From Foliimonas ilicis (lineage in GTDB: Bacteria > Pseudomonadota > Alphaproteobacteria > Rhizobiales > Rhizobiaceae), in NCBI RefSeq assembly GCF_039939195.1, contig NZ_JBDUUH010000001.1, positions 558,001 to 622,000 of the forward strand: 64,000 nt of DNA. The letters run 5' to 3'. Position numbers and translations under genes: made by a program. The notes beneath the pieces were generated by a model, which did not search any database, was not told where the DNA came from, and worked only from the letters and a program-made list of their open reading frames with translations. Every line of letters begins with the position of its first letter. Position 1 is the first letter of the stretch. This document shows, one piece after another, positions 1 to 7,472 of this stretch.

Positions 1-33
1 ACGCGCGCTCTAAAAAGCCTTCTTATTTTAAGA

Positions 34-62
34 AAAGCCGGTCCTTGTGGCCGGTTTTTTTG
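34..62 (+). terminator. Rho-independent terminator of an upstream gene outside the window
   Basis: A GC-rich hairpin (CCGG paired with CCGG, extended by CC/GG at the loop with one bulged base) is followed by a run of seven T. It would end a plus-strand transcript entering from the left edge and separates it from the convergent glycosyltransferase operon. Confidence 0.7.
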
Positions 63-88
63 TTTTCCAGATAATTCATAAGCTGAAT

Positions 89-1300
89 TCAATCCACCCG
101 GCGCAATTGGAAACTTCCTTTGCGATTGATCGGCAGTAAGGCTTTCTCCGAGCTGGCTTTTTGGGCGTGAAGCTGTCGATAGACCTCGGTCCATCGTGTG
201 GCGATGCCATGCCATGAGAAGTCTTTTCGGGCATTCTCGGCGGCGTTTCTCATGCTCGACAAGTGCATCGGATCGCTGAATGCGGCGTTGATGGCATTGG
301 TCCATGCGTCTTCTGTATTGTCCGGGATTTCCGTGCCGGCACCCGCTTTCGCGATTGCTCCCGCATTGCAGGCAGCCGAGAAAAGGCTCGGAGTACCGGC
401 GCCTAAGGCTTCAGCAAGCACCAGCGGCATTCCTTCCGCAAGGCTTGGCAGGCATAGGCAGGCAGCATTCGTCAGAAGATTCCATTTGTCGATGCCATAG
501 GCCGGACCGTAGAAAACCACACGATCTTCTACGCCGAGCCGTTTTGCCTCCTGGCGGAGTGTTTCGCCAAAACCGTAGCCATCAGGCCCTACAAGCACGA
601 GGCGTATGCGTTTGCTTATCTCGGTTTTCGCAAATGCGCGGATCAACAAATCCGGTTGTTTGCGAGGGTCGAGATAACCGAGATAGATAATATATTCGCC
701 ATCGATCAATGGTTTGTCGTGTTTCCAGGCATCGGATGATGGCGCGGCGTAGCCGTTCTGAATGATGGCGCTTGGTGTTGCTAGGCCAAGCGATCGCATC
801 TCTTCCTTTTCGGTTTCTGCAAACAGTCCGATGCAGTCTGCCTTCGCAACGTTGGTTTTCGAAAGAAGCTGCCACCAGAGCCATTTGGTCAAGGCTCTTT
901 TCTTCAGCATTGCGGCACTCAATTTGCCATGCGGTGAGAAGACGAGCGGAATTTTACGCCTTCGAAGGGACAGCATCGCGACATCCGTGAAGGCGCTGAA
1001 GCAGGTATGGACATGAGCTATGCCGTCATCCGGCATACCATCGATGATGCGTCTCAACTCCGCGACAGGTCCGAGGGCCGGATTGGCGCGCTGTGCGACA
1101 GTCTGAATTCTGAGTTGCGGCATCGGTTTGGTAATGCCGATTTCCTGGCTTTTCCTGCCGAGTTCGTGATCTCCGCAGATGATTGTCGTGGAGATGCCTG
1201 AGGCTGCATGCTCCATTGCCAGCGCACGAACGACATTGGCCACGCCACCCTGCTCGCGAGAGACGTCGACAGGAGACGGGCAGAAGTGCCAGATATTCAT
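89..1300 (-). CDS. Glycosyltransferase family 4 (GT-B fold), surface polysaccharide
   Basis: A 403-residue GT-B type glycosyltransferase, expected to move a sugar from a nucleotide-sugar donor to a cytoplasmic polysaccharide intermediate. The C-terminal Rossmann half has the YLGYLDPRK entry, the VLVGPDG strand and the E-x7-E donor-binding motif (AEGMPLVLAEALG). I chose the ATG at 1300 rather than the upstream ATG at 1369. At 1300 the ATG overlaps the stop of the preceding acetyltransferase gene as TGATG, and the protein then begins with the usual first beta strand (MNIWHFCPSP). It is the last gene of a three-gene minus-strand operon. Donor and acceptor cannot be read from the sequence. Confidence 0.85.
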   Translation of the reverse strand: MNIWHFCPSPVDVSREQGGVANVVRALAMEHAASGISTTIICGDHELGRKSQEIGITKPMPQLRIQTVAQRANPALGPVAELRRIIDGMPDDGIAHVHTCFSAFTDVAMLSLRRRKIPLVFSPHGKLSAAMLKKRALTKWLWWQLLSKTNVAKADCIGLFAETEKEEMRSLGLATPSAIIQNGYAAPSSDAWKHDKPLIDGEYIIYLGYLDPRKQPDLLIRAFAKTEISKRIRLVLVGPDGYGFGETLRQEAKRLGVEDRVVFYGPAYGIDKWNLLTNAACLCLPSLAEGMPLVLAEALGAGTPSLFSAACNAGAIAKAGAGTEIPDNTEDAWTNAINAAFSDPMHLSSMRNAAENARKDFSWHGIATRWTEVYRQLHAQKASSEKALLPINRKGSFQLRRVD

Positions 1301-1917
1301 CACTTGCGGCCCGAATGCCGGGTGCGTTGGCGCCGCGGGGAGGCGGGGTTTCCCGCATAGACAGTCCATGGCAAGAGGTCGCGGGCTGTTACCGAGCGGG
1401 CTGCGAGCACTGCACCTTCACCGATCGTAACGCCCGGAGCGACGAATGCTTCGGCGGCGACCCATGCATGAGCTTCGATGGTAATCGGTGCCGTCACCAG
1501 CGGAAAATCAGGATCGTCGATGTCGTGCGAGCCGGTGCATAAATGCGCACCTTGCGAAACGATGGCCCAATCGCCGAGCGTGATCGGCGCCAGATTGTAG
1601 CAATTTACGCCGTGGGCCAGCAAAGCGCGTTCGCCCATTGAGAGATTTGGCGGAAACCATACGCGTGCTGAACCGTGCACATCGCAATTTGGGCCGAGCT
1701 TTGCGCCGAAGGATCGCAAGAGAAAGCGGCGCCATGGATGGAATGCAGCGGGCGTCCAGGAAGCCGCGAGCCGCCAGGTCACCATCCACAATGCACGGTA
1801 GATGCGGTTGCTCAACGGGTAGGTCGCGCCGCCTTCCTTCGGGCTGCGTTTACCGGCCGCGAGCGGTGTGGCCTTGTTGACGGGTCTTTGCAAGCCGTTG
1901 TTGAGCGCATGGGTCAT
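1300..1917 (-). CDS. WcaF-like hexapeptide-repeat acetyltransferase
   Basis: A 205-residue protein of the left-handed beta-helix acetyltransferase family, similar to colanic-acid enzyme WcaF. It would O-acetylate a sugar of a surface polysaccharide from acetyl-CoA. The middle shows hexapeptide-type repeats (GANC-like turns, CDVHGSARVWFPPNLSMG, then ITLGDWAIVSQGAHL), a CTGSHD segment matching the WcaF active-site histidine region, and an APGVTIGEGAVLAARSV coil. Its start overlaps the upstream glycosyltransferase stop by four bases (ATGA) and its stop overlaps the next start (TGATG), so all three genes appear translationally coupled. The exact sugar target is unknown. Confidence 0.8.
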   Translation of the reverse strand: MTHALNNGLQRPVNKATPLAAGKRSPKEGGATYPLSNRIYRALWMVTWRLAASWTPAAFHPWRRFLLRSFGAKLGPNCDVHGSARVWFPPNLSMGERALLAHGVNCYNLAPITLGDWAIVSQGAHLCTGSHDIDDPDFPLVTAPITIEAHAWVAAEAFVAPGVTIGEGAVLAARSVTARDLLPWTVYAGNPASPRRQRTRHSGRK

Positions 1918-3170
1918 CGAACTGCGTCCAGATTGGCTGCCGGTGATTTTGCCGCCAAGGCAAGTGCGGACTGAAGGCGGCGGCGGTAGCCGGTCAGGTC
2001 ATAATCGGCAGCACGTATGCGTGCTGAAACCGACATCGAAGTCAGCATTGCCCGGTCGCGATGCAGCGTGTTCAGTGCCTCGACGATTGCCTGTGTGTCG
2101 CCAAGCGGCACGACGAAGCCGTCCATGCCAGAGCGGACAACGCTGCCCGCATTCGGTGTCGTGACAACGGGCAGCCCGGCGGCGAGCGCTTCGTAAGTCA
2201 CCGTGGCGGAGCCTTCGCAGACGGTGGGCAGAAGAAAAACATCGGCCCAGTCATAATGGTTTCGCACTTCGGCGCGCGGCACCACGCCGCGAAGATCGAC
2301 GGCCTTGCCAAGCTCCTCCCTGAGAGCGCCAGAAACGCCTATCGGCCCGACCATCCGAAACTCGGCCTTGCCGCCCATGAGACGGGCCGCCTCCAAAACG
2401 TAAGGTGACCCTTTGCGCAAACCGACTGCGCCGACTGTCACCACCCGAAGCTTTGGCGTAGCCGCGCGCGTTGGCCTAGGTTCGAAGCTGTAATCGATGC
2501 CGTAAGGCACGACGACGCACTTATGGACTGGCCCGCCGACGTCCTCGACGGATTGGCGAACGAATTCGGAAGGGCAGATTATGACGTCTGCGACCGCCCA
2601 CTCCGCTTTCTCGCGATTTGCGAAATCGTCTGCAAAGGGATCATCATCAAGCTGACTTCCCCATTGCGGAAACCGTTTGGCTTCGCCTTCCACAAGACGG
2701 TCCACGATTTGCCTCGGCGCGATGATCTGCTCGACAATCGTCCAGAGGCCGGCCTGCTTTGCGGAGATCAGTTGTTCAAGGCATTCGCCTGCAATTCCAT
2801 AGAATCCGCTCGCACTTCCAAAACCGCTTCGCACGACGTTTTTTGAAAACCGCTCGGCGAGAAGCAGCGCGAGACGGGTTTCGTCGGCGCGGCTCGCATG
2901 GCGCATGCGCTGCATCACATAGTAGAAACCCATCGTGGAAAATGCTGTTATCCGGCGCGGCGAAATGCCGAGCGGTATTCGACCGGACAGGCGGCGCAAA
3001 CCTCCGGGCTGAATGCTTTTCGGCAACGCAGCCAGCATACGCGGCCAATCCTTTACCGCGCAGACATCAGTGTAGAGCCGTTCGAGCTTGCCCATCTCGT
3101 TCAGAATGCGCGGCACCGCGTAATGCATGCGCGCGCCGGTCTGGCTGACGACGACGGTTTCCTGAAGCAA
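1914..3170 (-). CDS. Glycosyltransferase family 4
   Basis: A 418-residue GT-B glycosyltransferase and first gene of the coupled polysaccharide operon. The N-terminal half is acceptor-binding and poorly conserved. The C-terminal half contains VGAVGLRKGSPYVLEA, the FLLPTVCEGSATVTYEALAAGLPVV donor site with its E-x7-E motif, and the TTPNAGS turn. Sequence alone does not identify the sugar. With the acetyltransferase and second glycosyltransferase it probably completes a short, acetylated oligosaccharide or exopolysaccharide unit. A hairpin lies just upstream (3190-3230). Confidence 0.85.
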   Translation of the reverse strand: MLQETVVVSQTGARMHYAVPRILNEMGKLERLYTDVCAVKDWPRMLAALPKSIQPGGLRRLSGRIPLGISPRRITAFSTMGFYYVMQRMRHASRADETRLALLLAERFSKNVVRSGFGSASGFYGIAGECLEQLISAKQAGLWTIVEQIIAPRQIVDRLVEGEAKRFPQWGSQLDDDPFADDFANREKAEWAVADVIICPSEFVRQSVEDVGGPVHKCVVVPYGIDYSFEPRPTRAATPKLRVVTVGAVGLRKGSPYVLEAARLMGGKAEFRMVGPIGVSGALREELGKAVDLRGVVPRAEVRNHYDWADVFLLPTVCEGSATVTYEALAAGLPVVTTPNAGSVVRSGMDGFVVPLGDTQAIVEALNTLHRDRAMLTSMSVSARIRAADYDLTGYRRRLQSALALAAKSPAANLDAVR

Positions 3171-3189
3171 AATCCTCTCTCCCCGCTCA

Positions 3190-3230
3190 GATGATACCCG
3201 AACTGGACAGCAGTCGGGATGGCATCATCT
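3190..3230. repeat. Inverted repeat upstream of the polysaccharide operon
   Basis: AGATGAT and ATCATCT (3190-3196 / 3224-3230) enclose CCCGA and TCGGG (3197-3201 / 3214-3218). It lies 20 bases upstream of the first glycosyltransferase start on the minus strand. It could be an operator or a transcript hairpin, and there is no T-run to make it a clear terminator. Confidence 0.4.
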
Positions 3231-3301
3231 GGCAGCAGGTGCCGGTAATGGACAAGCTGGGCAAAGGACGTAAACGGCACGTTTGAAAGGAGGATGTCCT
3301 T

Positions 3302-4168
3302 TTACTGCGCGGCCCATTGCTCGAGAAATTTCAGCATCATCGGCACATGTTCAGGGTCATCGGCAAGTTCTGCCAATTCGGAAAGGCGATGGACGCCGGT
3401 GAGAATGCGGATGCGCTGGCGGTCCAGATGGCATCCGGTAATTTGCTCATACTCGTTTACGATGCGCGCCGTGAGGTCCGCTGAAATGAGACTGGAATAG
3501 ATGAATTCCTGATGCAGCGGGCCAAAACCCGAATCCGCAAAGTCATAAATTCCGTTCAATGTCTGGCTCGTGTGGTCGAAAGCCATGTTCCAGCCATGCC
3601 CGTCGAAGAAGCCGTAGGTGTGTCCGTAAGGATCTGGCTCAAGACGTTGGAAAGCGTCGATAGTCTTTTCCGCAAAAACGGTCAGTTGCCTGGGAAGAAC
3701 CGGCGCTATCTGCTTCAGGATATTTTCGGCGGGCACCCAGGCTTCGATAGAAGACGCGCCTGCATCTTTCATCCTGTCTTTGTCGAGGGCATGAAGCTCT
3801 GCATAAAAGCGCGCCATTTCGGCTGCGAGCCATTGTCGAGCTTGCTCCGGCAGGGTTTCATATTGTGCTGTGACAAGATGATCGCCCTTCAGTTTCTGAT
3901 GACTGGAAAACAAGGGCGGGCCTTGATGAAGCGCTAGATCGGGTATGGGCAGGGAAACCGCTGGCCTGACGATTTCAAGCAGGCGCGCTTCCTTGCGCAA
4001 TGCCTTCTCGGCCTGTTCGTGACGCGGGAATTTGAACATCATGCGATCATCGACATCGATCGCGATTGAATGCCAGCCTTTCGTCAGAAGAGAAAATTTG
4101 CCTCCGGCAAGTTCCGGAAAATCTTTGAGTATGGCTGTCTGGAACTCGGCTGGAATCTGATCTGTCAT
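3302..4168 (-). CDS. APH/ChoK-family phosphotransferase-like protein
   Basis: A 288-residue protein with the aminoglycoside phosphotransferase / choline kinase fold. The nucleotide lysine is likely K46 (MFKFP). The catalytic loop reads FFDGHGWN around residues 187-194, where most family members have HGDLHPGN. The Asp (D189) and the Asn five residues later (N194) are kept, but the preceding His is replaced by Phe. The metal-binding loop is YDFADSGFGP (209-216). It may be active, but there is no sign it confers aminoglycoside resistance, and many family members phosphorylate metabolites. It is 12 bases downstream of the glycosylase gene and probably cotranscribed with it. Confidence 0.75.
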   Translation of the reverse strand: MTDQIPAEFQTAILKDFPELAGGKFSLLTKGWHSIAIDVDDRMMFKFPRHEQAEKALRKEARLLEIVRPAVSLPIPDLALHQGPPLFSSHQKLKGDHLVTAQYETLPEQARQWLAAEMARFYAELHALDKDRMKDAGASSIEAWVPAENILKQIAPVLPRQLTVFAEKTIDAFQRLEPDPYGHTYGFFDGHGWNMAFDHTSQTLNGIYDFADSGFGPLHQEFIYSSLISADLTARIVNEYEQITGCHLDRQRIRILTGVHRLSELAELADDPEHVPMMLKFLEQWAAQ

Positions 4169-4180
4169 GCGAGAATTGTT

Positions 4181-4891
4181 TCAAATGGATGGAAGTGAAT
4201 CGTCTCTATGGTGAAAAGCGTATTGGCAATGATCGGCGAGCGGGCAAACTCTGCAGTCCGGGCGTCGGAAATGGCAAACTGCTTGACCGAGAAGTTTGGT
4301 TACTACGTGCAGCTCCACAAGTTCGAAGGGAGACCATCCAACAGTCGCGGCCATCACGCAAGTGTAAGTCCTTTCAATATCGGCGTTCATCGGGGCGATT
4401 CCAAAACGCTGCAAGACCCGCATAACATGCGTGTCGACGACAAATGCCGGCATGTTCAGAGTGCTGAAATTCAAGGTTGATGCTGCCACCTTCCGGCCGA
4501 CGCCTGGTAGGCGTTCAAGCCAATCGAGCGCTTGATCAACGGTCATATGCCCGAGAAATGTGAGGTCGAAATCGGGGTGGCCTTCATGGATTTGATTAAG
4601 TGTTTGCTTGACCTGACCAGCCTTTCGATCGGCATAGCTTACAATGGCAATAGTAGCCTCGATTTCTTCAGGTTCCGCCAGCAAAAGATCGATCCATGTC
4701 GGATATTTTCGGGTCAGGTTCTCATAGGCAGCGAGGGAATCGGCATCCTTTGTTCGGCTGCTGATCATCGACTTTACCAACTGGCCGATGGGTGCGCGGC
4801 GAAAAATTTCACGCTGCGGGCTGACAGGGCGAAGAGTGTCGCGCAGCAGCGTAATATCTGCACGAGCACCGAAATCGAATATCTCTTGCAT
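4181..4891 (-). CDS. Endonuclease III-like HhH-GPD DNA glycosylase with 4Fe-4S cluster
   Basis: A 236-residue base-excision repair glycosylase of the HhH-GPD superfamily. The hairpin LPGVGRKVA carries the catalytic lysine (K134) and VVDTHVMRV the catalytic aspartate (D153). The C-terminal cluster is C206-x6-C213-x2-C216-x5-C222, the classical endonuclease III arrangement. Together these support a bifunctional glycosylase/AP lyase. It is divergent from canonical Nth, so it may be a second Nth-like paralogue, and I leave the symbol empty. It is divergently transcribed from the methyltransferase at 4963. Confidence 0.8.
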   Translation of the reverse strand: MQEIFDFGARADITLLRDTLRPVSPQREIFRRAPIGQLVKSMISSRTKDADSLAAYENLTRKYPTWIDLLLAEPEEIEATIAIVSYADRKAGQVKQTLNQIHEGHPDFDLTFLGHMTVDQALDWLERLPGVGRKVAASTLNFSTLNMPAFVVDTHVMRVLQRFGIAPMNADIERTYTCVMAATVGWSPFELVELHVVTKLLGQAVCHFRRPDCRVCPLADHCQYAFHHRDDSLPSI

Positions 4892-4962
4892 AATTCATAA
4901 TAAGAACAAACAAAGAACATTGCAATTGCCTTGAGTCGTTTTCCGTAATATCTTTTGCCGGA

Positions 4963-5430
4963 ATGGCGGCCGGTGAAAGAACGCGGATGGCGAATATATT
5001 GTCGCCCAGGCTGAAGGCGATTGTGAACGCTCTGCCGATTGCCGAAGGCATGCGCGTGCTTGAAATCGGATGCGGGCCAGGTGCCGCGGCGCGCGAGATC
5101 GCCGCTCGTATCGGGCGTGGTCATGTCCTTGGGATCGACCGGTCTGCCAAGGCTATCGCGCAAGCCAAGTCGGCATCAGTTTCAGAAATTGAAGCCGGCA
5201 GACTGAGCTTTCGCCACATCGCGATTGAAGATTTTGAGCTGGCAACTGGTGAAGCTCGTTGCGATATTGCTTTTGCGGTTCGTGTAGGCGTGCTGGACGG
5301 ACGTCACCCGGAAAACGAGCATCGCGCCCGTCAGCGAATTGCGGCCGCACTTGTTCCCGATGGCAGATTATTCATAGACGGTGGTGATCCGCTACAAGAG
5401 ATATCTTGCTTTCTCTCTCCGCAAGGCTAG
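4963..5430 (+). CDS. Small class I SAM-dependent methyltransferase
   Basis: A 155-residue protein with the SAM-binding signature MRVLEIGCGPGAAAREIA near residue 30, followed by LGIDRSAKAIAQA (acidic ribose-binding residue) and a late strand LVPDGRLFIDGG typical of motif III. It is shorter than most such enzymes because it lacks an N-terminal substrate domain and ends soon after the last core strand. The start could be ATG 4963 or the in-frame ATG 4987. The substrate is unknown. It lies just upstream of the nickel-response genes, but there is a promoter between, so no functional link is implied. Confidence 0.7.
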   Translation: MAAGERTRMANILSPRLKAIVNALPIAEGMRVLEIGCGPGAAAREIAARIGRGHVLGIDRSAKAIAQAKSASVSEIEAGRLSFRHIAIEDFELATGEARCDIAFAVRVGVLDGRHPENEHRARQRIAAALVPDGRLFIDGGDPLQEISCFLSPQG

Positions 5431-5439
5431 GAAAATCTA

Positions 5440-5468
5440 TTGACCTATCCCTACCAGGGGGATAGCAA
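5440..5468 (+). promoter_or_regulatory. Promoter and NreA/CsoR-type operator of the nreAB operon
   Basis: CTATCCC (5445-5451) and GGGATAG (5459-5465) form a perfect 7-bp inverted repeat with a 7-base G/C-tract spacer. This is the form of operator bound by CsoR/RcnR-family metal sensors (G/C tract flanked by AT-rich ends). It lies between a TTGACC -35 (5440-5445) and a weak -10-like TAGCAA (5463-5468), so repressor binding would block RNA polymerase. The -10 call is tentative. Confidence 0.6.
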
Positions 5469-5474
5469 TTGCGT

Positions 5475-5750
5475 ATGACCGATCATGTTCACGCCTCGCA
5501 TCCCGCTATCGTCAAACGGCTGAAGCGCGCCGAAGGCCACCTCCGAAGCGTTATCGCAATGATCGAAGGCGGGCGGCCCTGCCTCGACGTTGCTCAGCAA
5601 CTCCATGCCGTCGAGAAGGCGCTGTCGCAGGCGAAGAAGACATTGATCCACGATCATCTCGATCACTGTCTTGAAGATGCAGTCGGGCCGTTGTCGCGCG
5701 AAAAACGTGGCGCGGTGGATGAGTTCAAGGAAATCGCGAAGTATCTTTGA
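5475..5750 (+). CDS. nreA: CsoR/RcnR-family nickel/cobalt-responsive repressor (NreA type)
   Basis: A 91-residue all-helical DUF156 metal-sensing repressor. Likely ligands are the His-rich N-terminus (HVHASH), the cysteine in GGRPCLD and the IHDHLDHC segment. The sequence IVKRLKRAEGHLRSVI...AQQLHAVEKA matches the NreA subgroup found beside NreB nickel exporters. It should bind the operator just upstream and release on Ni(II) or Co(II). The start is either ATG 5475 or TTG 5469; AGGGGG at 5456-5461 is spaced better for TTG. Its stop overlaps the next start as TGATG. Confidence 0.75.
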   Translation: MTDHVHASHPAIVKRLKRAEGHLRSVIAMIEGGRPCLDVAQQLHAVEKALSQAKKTLIHDHLDHCLEDAVGPLSREKRGAVDEFKEIAKYL

Positions 5751-7063
5751 TGCTGGAAATTCTTCAAAGCCGCACCTACCGCCACCTTTTCTTTGCGCAG
5801 ATTATTGCTCTGATCGGAACCGGACTGGCGACGGTGGCGCTCGGTCTTCTCGCGTTCGATCTGGCAGGCGATGAGGCAGGTGCAGTGCTCGGCACCGCGT
5901 TGGCCATAAAGATGATCGCCTATGTCGGTGTCGCGCCCATCGCCTCGGCTTTTGCAGAGCGTCTGCCGCGCCGGGGCATGCTGGTGACGCTCGATCTGGT
6001 TCGCGCCGGTGTTGCTCTGTTCCTGCCGTTCGTCACCGAAATCTGGCAGGTCTATCTGTTGATCTTCGTGCTGCAATCGGCTTCAGCCGCGTTTACCCCG
6101 ACATTTCAGGCCACCATTCCAGACGTTTTGCCGGATGAGAAAGACTATACGCGGGCGCTGTCGCTCTCGCGGCTCGCCTATGATCTGGAGAGCCTGATCA
6201 GCCCGATGCTCGCGGCAGTGCTTTTGACAATCATCAGTTTTCACAATCTGTTTGCGGGGACAGTCGTCGGGTTCCTTGCTTCAGCCGCGCTGGTGATTTC
6301 CGTGGCGCTTCCGAGCCCTAAGCCATCAAAGCTGCGCGGCATCTACGACCGAACCACGCGCGGGCTTCGCATATATCTGGCAACGCCGCGTCTGCGTGGT
6401 CTGCTGGCCGTCAATCTGGGTGTGTCGTCAGCGGGAGCATTGGTGATCGTGAATACAGTCGTTTACGTGCAGGGCGCCTTCGGCCTTGATCAGAACCGTA
6501 CCGCTTTGGCGCTGGCGGCATTTGGCGGCGGCTCGATGATTGCAGCTCTGTTTCTGCCAGGACTTCTGGAACGCATTGCTGATCGCACTGCAATGCTGGC
6601 GGGCGGTGCCCTACTCGCCGCAGGAACGCTTGGCGCGGCAACATTGTCATCCTACGGATGGTTGCTGCCACTATGGCTGGTGCTAGGTGTCGGTTATTCG
6701 CTGGCGCAGACGCCATCCGGCCGATTGCTTCGACGCTCCGCAAACCCGGAAGATCGCCCGGCATTGTTTGCTGCGCAGTTTGCGCTTTCGCATGCCTGCT
6801 GGCTGATCGCCTATCCGCTCGCCGGCTGGGCAGGTGCCAGTGTCGGCCTTCCGTTTGTGGCTATGCTGCTTGCGCTTCTTGCCGGGCTTTCATTGGCTGT
6901 CGCTATGCTGGTCTGGCCGGCTGACGACCCCGACAGCGTCGAACATACGCATGACGACCTGCCGGACAATCATCCGCATCTTTCGGGGATCGGTCACGGG
7001 CGGCGGCATGCACATGCTTTCGTGATCGACGATATGCATGCCGTTTGGCCACGCGAACGCTAA
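5750..7063 (+). CDS. nreB: MFS nickel/cobalt exporter with His-rich C-terminus (NreB type)
   Basis: A 437-residue major facilitator protein with about twelve membrane segments. It ends in a histidine-rich cytoplasmic tail (EHTHDDLPDNHPH, HGRRHAHAF), the hallmark of NreB/NrsD nickel exporters. It would pump Ni(II), perhaps Co(II), out of the cytoplasm. The start ATG shares its A with the nreA stop, so the pair is translationally coupled and should be induced together by metal. The general DUF/MFS_3 architecture fits; metal specificity is inferred from the tail and the neighbouring regulator. Confidence 0.75.
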   Translation: MLEILQSRTYRHLFFAQIIALIGTGLATVALGLLAFDLAGDEAGAVLGTALAIKMIAYVGVAPIASAFAERLPRRGMLVTLDLVRAGVALFLPFVTEIWQVYLLIFVLQSASAAFTPTFQATIPDVLPDEKDYTRALSLSRLAYDLESLISPMLAAVLLTIISFHNLFAGTVVGFLASAALVISVALPSPKPSKLRGIYDRTTRGLRIYLATPRLRGLLAVNLGVSSAGALVIVNTVVYVQGAFGLDQNRTALALAAFGGGSMIAALFLPGLLERIADRTAMLAGGALLAAGTLGAATLSSYGWLLPLWLVLGVGYSLAQTPSGRLLRRSANPEDRPALFAAQFALSHACWLIAYPLAGWAGASVGLPFVAMLLALLAGLSLAVAMLVWPADDPDSVEHTHDDLPDNHPHLSGIGHGRRHAHAFVIDDMHAVWPRER

Positions 7064-7099
7064 GGGCCAGAAGTTCTCTGGCCCTTGATGCTTTTTCGA
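7062..7099 (+). terminator. Terminator-like hairpin after nreB
   Basis: A perfect 10-bp stem (AAGGGCCAGA / TCTGGCCCTT, loop AGTTC) starts inside the nreB stop codon and is followed, after a short gap, by TTTTT. It separates nreB from the convergent small membrane protein gene. Confidence 0.65.
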
Positions 7100-7110
7100 A
7101 TTCGGCCAGC

Positions 7111-7362
7111 CTATCTTCGAATGGCTCTGGCGACGGCAATGATGATGCAGGCACCGATGAACCCGGTGATCAGATAGCCGATCCAGCCGCCCAGAGAAAT
7201 GCCGATCAGACCGAGAATGGCGTTCGCAATAATTGCGCCGACGATACCGAGCACAATGTTCATCAGAAGTCCCATATTCGACTTCATGAACATCTCGGCA
7301 AGCCAACCGGCGATGCCGCCGATTATGATTGCTGCGATCCAGCCAATACCAGCATCTTCCAT
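7111..7362 (-). CDS. GlsB/YeaQ/YmgE-family small membrane stress protein
   Basis: An 83-residue inner-membrane protein of the transglycosylase-associated (GlsB/YeaQ/YmgE) family. It has three hydrophobic helices with glycine-rich packing motifs (IIGGIAGWLAEMFMKS, GIVGAIIANAILGLIG, GYLITGFIGACIIIAVARAIRR). Members are commonly induced by general stress, but their biochemical role is unclear. It is monocistronic. The upstream 110 bases before the next gene show no obvious operator. Confidence 0.8.
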   Translation of the reverse strand: MEDAGIGWIAAIIIGGIAGWLAEMFMKSNMGLLMNIVLGIVGAIIANAILGLIGISLGGWIGYLITGFIGACIIIAVARAIRR

Positions 7363-7472
7363 CGAAAAGCCCTCTTAATGTTAAATCGGCGTGATCGCCG
7401 TTCACATAACGAGCTTACAGGTGTTCGGTTGCAACGTGCTGCGGCATGCCGTTACCTCCGAATATCTTTCTG

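Noticed and set aside
3302..4168. Aminoglycoside resistance gene
   Set aside because: Only the general kinase fold is seen, with an altered catalytic loop, no mobile element nearby and native base composition.
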